A stretch of DNA of 64,000 nucleotides, from NCBI GenBank assembly GCA_013397935.1, contig VZRN01005007.1, positions 420,008 to 484,007 on the forward strand, in the 5' to 3' direction. This document shows, one piece after another, positions 59,456-64,000 of the stretch (position 1 is the stretch's first letter; every line of letters begins with the position of its first letter). Origin of the DNA: Dasyornis broadbenti. Taxonomy: Eukaryota; Chordata; Aves; Passeriformes; Dasyornithidae. Below the pieces are notes generated by a model. It saw only the letters and a program-made list of their open reading frames with translations, made no database searches and had not been told where the DNA came from. Both the position numbers and the translations under genes were made by a program.

Positions 59456-59720
59456 NGTGGATCCCGGCACTCTGGGGCGGGTCCCGGGGATGGGGGGCGG
59501 GTCCCGGGCGCTCCCCGCAGCACAGCCCCGCACCTGCCGCGGCCGCGCTCACACCGACAACAGCCGCGGCGTCGGCTGGCATTGCCCGAGCCCGCCCGCT
59601 GCCCGCGGCGGCCCGGGCGCCGGGATCCCCCTCTGCACCCTCTATCAGACCCCCTTCTCGTCCCCGTCCCTCGACAGGTCCCCCGAGAGTGCGGCTGGAC
59701 GGGGCACAGCCTGAAGGTAA
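59455..59720. promoter_or_regulatory. Small CpG island between two CR1 fragments
   Basis: Very GC-rich sequence (GCGGCCGCGC, CCGCGGCGGCCCGGGCGCC) with many CpGs. A plausible acceptor (ccctcgacag, ending 59677) and donor (gtaaat at 59717) bracket a 39-base segment, which may be a small exon or chance. It has one ambiguous base at 59456. Confidence 0.4.
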
Positions 59721-59935
59721 ATCGGGAACCTGCGTTGGATGCGGCGTGTGAGGGGAGAGGAGGAGGTGGGTTTCAGAAGAGAGTATCCAGCAATCTGTGA
59801 AACCTCCTGGCTTTGCCCCTTGGCTCGGGCTGCGCTGTGCTCTGAACGTTGCACACGCATGACAGAATCCTTTCCTGAAATCAACTTACAGCTCTGTGTG
59901 TAATGGAGTAAGTAGACACGAGAAGACGGAAAGAT

Positions 59936-60181
59936 ACAGTGGCCTCAGGTAGTGCAAGGGGAGGTTTAGTTGGATATTAGGAGCAATTTCTTCCCTGAAA
60001 GGACTGTCCAGCCCTGGCACAGGCTGCCCAAGGCAGTGGAGTCACTGTCTCTGGAGGGGTTTAACAGCTGTGTAGATGTGGCACTTGGGGATGTGGGTCA
60101 GTGGTGGCCTTGGCAATGCTGGGGGAACAGCTGGGCTTGGTGGTCTCAGAGGGCTTTTCTAAGCTGGCTGTTTCTGTGATT
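59936..60181 (+). mobile_element. CR1 LINE 3' fragment (plus orientation)
   Basis: GGATATTAGGAGCAATTTCT, CCCTGGCACAGGCTGCCCAA, a GGAGGGGTTTAACAGC block and GTGGCACTTGGGGATGTG, ending CTGTGATTC, is the 3' portion of an avian CR1. It lies in the opposite orientation to the copy at 59087-59455. Confidence 0.94.
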
Positions 60182-63100
60182 CACCTGTGGCTCCAGAGAA
60201 CGCTGCTCGGCCCTGTGGCCTCCAGCAGCACTGGAATGCCGCCAGGTGGGATGGGTGTGCTCCGGCGCCGGTGTCTGCGTGTGGACGGACACGGTGCCTG
60301 TACGAGGCGGCTGTTGCTGCAGCCGGGGAGGATGAGAAGCTTGGAGCCGCTGCACAGCTCCTGACAGCCTCATGCAGGAACTGGATCCCCCTCTGTCATT
60401 CCCAGGCTGGGTCACGGCAGTGTGTGGGGTGAGGATCTGCTGCTGCCAGTGGAGCAGCCGGATTCGGGTTTGGCACGTTCAGTCCCTGGCTCTGCTGTGC
60501 TGACCCATGTGCTGCTGGCAGGGTTCAGGAGGAATGTGGGGTTTGGGCCACCTGGCTTTTCCCAGGGCTCCTCCTCACCTCCTCTACCTGGGACTAGTGA
60601 GGACTAATCCGGTGGCTGGGAAAACATAGATTTGCCATCTGTCTGAGAGAGTCAGTGAGTTCTTGGGAAAACCGTGCTGACATCAGGAGACCCCAGGCCC
60701 TCTCACTGCAGTGGGGGAGGCTGGACTCTATGTCCTGGCTCTCAGTGCCATGGGCACGTGTTTCCAGCGGATTGACTCCTTTGGAGCCCTTTGTCGCTGG
60801 TAGGGATGGATGGGTTTGCTGTGTGTGTGTCATTCATCACATTGTGACCCATTGTGACTCTGGAGAAGCGTTTTGCCAAGGTGAGAGGTTGCTTCCTCGG
60901 GCACTGTTTGATCGTGCCGAGCTCAAACACCAGCTCTTTGTGCATTTGGATTTGTGGTTTTTGTTCTGGAACACTCTGTGTGCCGAGGGCAGCAGAGCCT
61001 CTTCTACTTAAAGACCTTTGTACAGTCTCAGGGTGTTGGAGTACCAATCGTGAGTTATTGGCAGAAACCCATGCTCTTTTCCACTTGCATACGTGAACTC
61101 TTACTGATTGCTGTGCCTTTTTCTGTTTGCATTCTCACCAAAGTGCAGCTAGGGCGGTGGCTGTGCAGCCACCCCTCACCACTCTCAGCATGCGTGTGCC
61201 AACAGGAGCAGGGGCCACGGATCAGCTCAGATCCCATCAGTCTCCCTCCATTCTTGCAGGTGAAAAATCAGCTCCCACCCTTATCCTGAAAGCTTGTCAA
61301 TATTTTCTGTATGTGACAAAACACAAAGTCCCAGTGCAGAGCAGGTATCAAATCTGCTTCTGAGGAGCAGCTCACGTTCGTGCCATGTGCTCGCACTTCC
61401 TCCAAGCAATCCTTTTCTGATAAAAGACTGCATAAATCCAGCCATGCTTCCGTTGAGCATTCCTTGTCTGCATCGCCTCCAATGCCCAAACCCCAGCGTG
61501 TTCACAGGACAGGCTGCCAGCGGTTCAGTTTCGTAAAAGAACAAAATGTGGTTGTGCCCAAGGGCACGTCAGTACTTCCCTTTAGTTTTGTACTAATTTC
61601 AAAAAGATTTGAAGGTTCTCAAAGTCAATTGAAGTGAGCGGGGAACGAAAGGTCGCCCTTTCCCTGAGGGCATGCTGAGGTTGCTGCATGACTTTGGGCA
61701 GAAGGACCAAGCTGGGAAGTTGGCAGGCGGTGCTGAGGGTAAATCACTGCCATTAGAGAGAAGAACTGAGTCTCCTTCCTTCAACTGACCACCCCGTGAA
61801 AAACCTGAGGCGGTTTGCCTGTTGCAGGGGTTTGGGATTTGCTTTAGTCCTCAGTGTGGCTTTGGAAGGGATTTTTCATTTGGTGTCTGTGGGAGTTTAA
61901 TGCCCAAATTTACGCAGGTGCTGGCAGTGGGGCTGCGGGGCAGGGAATGCCTTTGGAGTGGTTGCTGTGGCCCTGATGCATGGGAAGCTGGAGGGGTCCT
62001 GTGGTGTCGTGGGACTCCTGCCCCATGCCAGGGCTCATCTCCCTGGCCCAGCAGAGCATCCCCTAAGATAGGGTCTCCTTCGCTGCCTCCACCCCCATAG
62101 CAGAGATGTTGCTCCATCCCTCTGCCCATTGGATTTGGTGACAAGGATTGCCGGAGCCCAGGGATGAAAGCTGAGCTGGTTTTGTGCACATTAAAAGCTT
62201 CAGAAGTGGCGTGGGGGCTGTAAAAGCTGGGATGCTACTGCTCCTGCCAGTCTTCCCATCCCATGCCATGCCCATGCCGGTCCTGCCGCAGCAGCAACAG
62301 TATTCCAAGGGGAGTAGCAGCTCCCCAAACCATGTCCCAGGTGACCTTAGCATGGCAACGTCTTCCTAGAAGTTGGGGTTTCTTGTTTCTCAACTTCCCT
62401 TCTTGCACATGCTGTTCCAGCCCTTCTGAGACGTGTGACAGAGGTGTTCAGTGGGATTCAGCACTGGAGGAAAGCTGTGCTGGAAAGCAGCCGGAGCCAC
62501 CAGGGGCTGGTGGCCAGGGCAGAGGAGCGCCTGTGAACCTTTGAGCAGAGCTCCGGAGGGGACCAGCAGCGGCGGCACATTCCAGCAAGGCCGGGGGTCT
62601 CCACACGGTTAATGATTGAGCTGCAATGGCCCTTTGGTTCCTGCCATGTGGAGAGGCACCTCGGGAACATGTGAACCTTTCCAGGCTGCGGGGCTGGGCG
62701 TGGGGATTTAAAGAGACAGGGTCTGTCCCTACATTTCCAGTAAGAGGATATTTTTCTGGTGCCGAAAGGTGATGGCTTGTGGATTTTTGTTGTCTGTTTG
62801 CTTTCTGATTCACTGAGCACGTTACCTGCATGTTCTGCATGAGGATCGTTGTCAGTGTGGAGCTGTGCCGGCCTCACTCTGCCCCGTTCCATGCTTGTCA
62901 CCCTCTGCCCGATGCTCCCCCCGAGGTACTGACCCTGATCCCATGGGATGTAGCTCCTAGTGGGTCCCCATGTGTCCCCTCTCTCCGGGAGCTGTGACAC
63001 CCATGGGTGGCCGTGTCGCCATCCTGCTGCTGTCCCCTGCTGCTGCTGGGTTAATCATTGACAGGTCCCCGTGCCACGTGGGCGCTGGCCCTGCTGTTTG

Positions 63101-64000
63101 CAGAGCCCTTATCAGCACAGGGCACTTGTCACCCCGTGCCAGTTACAGGCAGAGTAAACGTTAACGGCTGGTGCTGGGAACAGCTTCAACAGCTCAGGGC
63201 CCCTTCCCCAGGGGCTCAGCCAGCTCCTACCCATTGCACTAGAGGCACATGGAACCCCAGCAGGGATGTAGTGTCACAGCCCGGGGGCTACAGGAGAAAT
63301 GAGGCTGATGGGGTGGTCAGGATAAGTACTGGGACACCTGGCTTCTGGCGTGGTCCCTGGGGTGAACATCTGGATTTCCATGGGTGCTGCAGACAAGGCT
63401 TGGTCCCATTAAGTGGGAGCAGGAGCTGGTGGCTTCTCCCAGGGCACCCTGGCGCTGAGCCCAAGGTGCCCCTGCGCCCCAGTGTGGGTGAGCTGGGGGA
63501 TTTCCTGTCCTGCAGGTGGAGGGGACAAGAAAGCTGGCATTTAAAGGAAAAAAGAAAAAAGGAAAATGAGTGAAGAGGAGGAGGCTTTGCTGCCAGTGCT
63601 GAAGGCTGGGCTGGGGCAGTGGGCCAGGCTGGGGGCAGGGGTGGTTCTGAGGCTGTGGGTGGGGGTTTGCTCTGCAGGGTGTGAGAGGTTTGGCTGGCAG
63701 CCGGTTCCCTCTGCTGCTCCTGCTGAAACTGGAACTGACCCTGGGCAGGGGCGGGCAGAGGTGTCACAAGGCTGTGGGACGGTGCCCACAGTGGTGACGC
63801 AGAGTGCACTTGGCCTCGTTTCATCAGTGTCATTGGGAAAGAGCAGGATGTCTGGGCAGCCAGGGGTGGTGTTCCAGCTCTATTTTTCCAGAGGGTTGCC
63901 CCACGGCTTCTGGACACCTTCCTGAGCAAATCCCAGGATGGGATGCTCACTGGCATGAGCCCTCTGGGCACAGACACACTGGGGGCCACACATGGACTGT
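60182..64000. other. Sequence without recognised gene to the right edge
   Basis: Mixed GC content. A weak exon-like frame follows an acceptor at 61260 (ccattcttgcag) and reads EKSAPTLILKACQYFLYVTK before a possible donor; it is unsupported. A 233-codon minus frame (63288-63989) is proline/serine-rich and has no domain. Confidence 0.5.

Noticed and set aside
61261..61345. Exon-like frame after acceptor ccattcttgcag
   Set aside because: No partner exon or family similarity, and the donor is weak; kept only as a note.
63288..63989. 233-codon minus-strand frame at the right edge
   Set aside because: Proline/serine-rich without any domain; considered chance.
1..64000. CRISPR arrays, operons, prophage or other prokaryotic systems
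   Set aside because: The window is vertebrate nuclear DNA with spliced genes and CR1 repeats; no such array or operon structure is present.

Overview
The window is vertebrate nuclear DNA, most likely from a bird. Coding sequence is split into short GT-AG exons, spacing is compact, CpG islands are frequent, and the only recognisable interspersed repeats are CR1-type LINE fragments with the avian 3' end. Two genes are secure. OPHN1 (oligophrenin-1, minus strand) is represented by its first eight coding exons between 1163 and 30542 and runs off the left edge. YIPF6 (plus strand) lies at about 31012-34838. They are head to head across a CpG island that contains a 410-base assembly gap (30602-31011). 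The order and orientation OPHN1(-), YIPF6(+), then a STARD8-like start (+) match human Xq12. That block is known to lie on chicken chromosome 4, the 4A part of songbirds; placing this window there is inference.

Layout: 1-30388 holds OPHN1 exons 8 to 2 and their introns, followed by exon 1 at 30389-30542. The visible OPHN1 exons encode residues 1-277, meaning the BAR domain and the first strand of the PH domain. At 30543-31500 is the shared GC-rich promoter, where the gap hides nearly all of YIPF6 exon 1 and probably the OPHN1 5' UTR. At 31842-34838 are YIPF6 exons 2-7, encoding 217 residues with five membrane segments. From 34839 to about 37450 there is 3' UTR-like AT-rich sequence with several poly(A) signals. 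From about 37900 to 41850 there is an unassigned plus-strand locus: tandem CCAAT units, a GC-rich block ending in a strong splice donor, and a 169-codon open exon with its own ATG and good splice sites.

From 47.7 kb onwards there are probable 5' exons of STARD8 (a RhoGAP of the DLC family): 47871-47915 and 50201-50234. A CpG island at 54.2-54.9 kb carries a possible alternative first exon. A further open exon at 57832-58043 has a compatible phase. No SAM, RhoGAP or START domain exon was seen, so the body of that gene must lie to the right.

OPHN1 and probable STARD8 are both GTPase-activating proteins for Rho GTPases, whereas YIPF6 is a Golgi membrane protein. The sequence shows no operon-like functional link; the only visible coupling is the divergent OPHN1/YIPF6 promoter. 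Most long open frames in the window are chance frames in GC-rich DNA.
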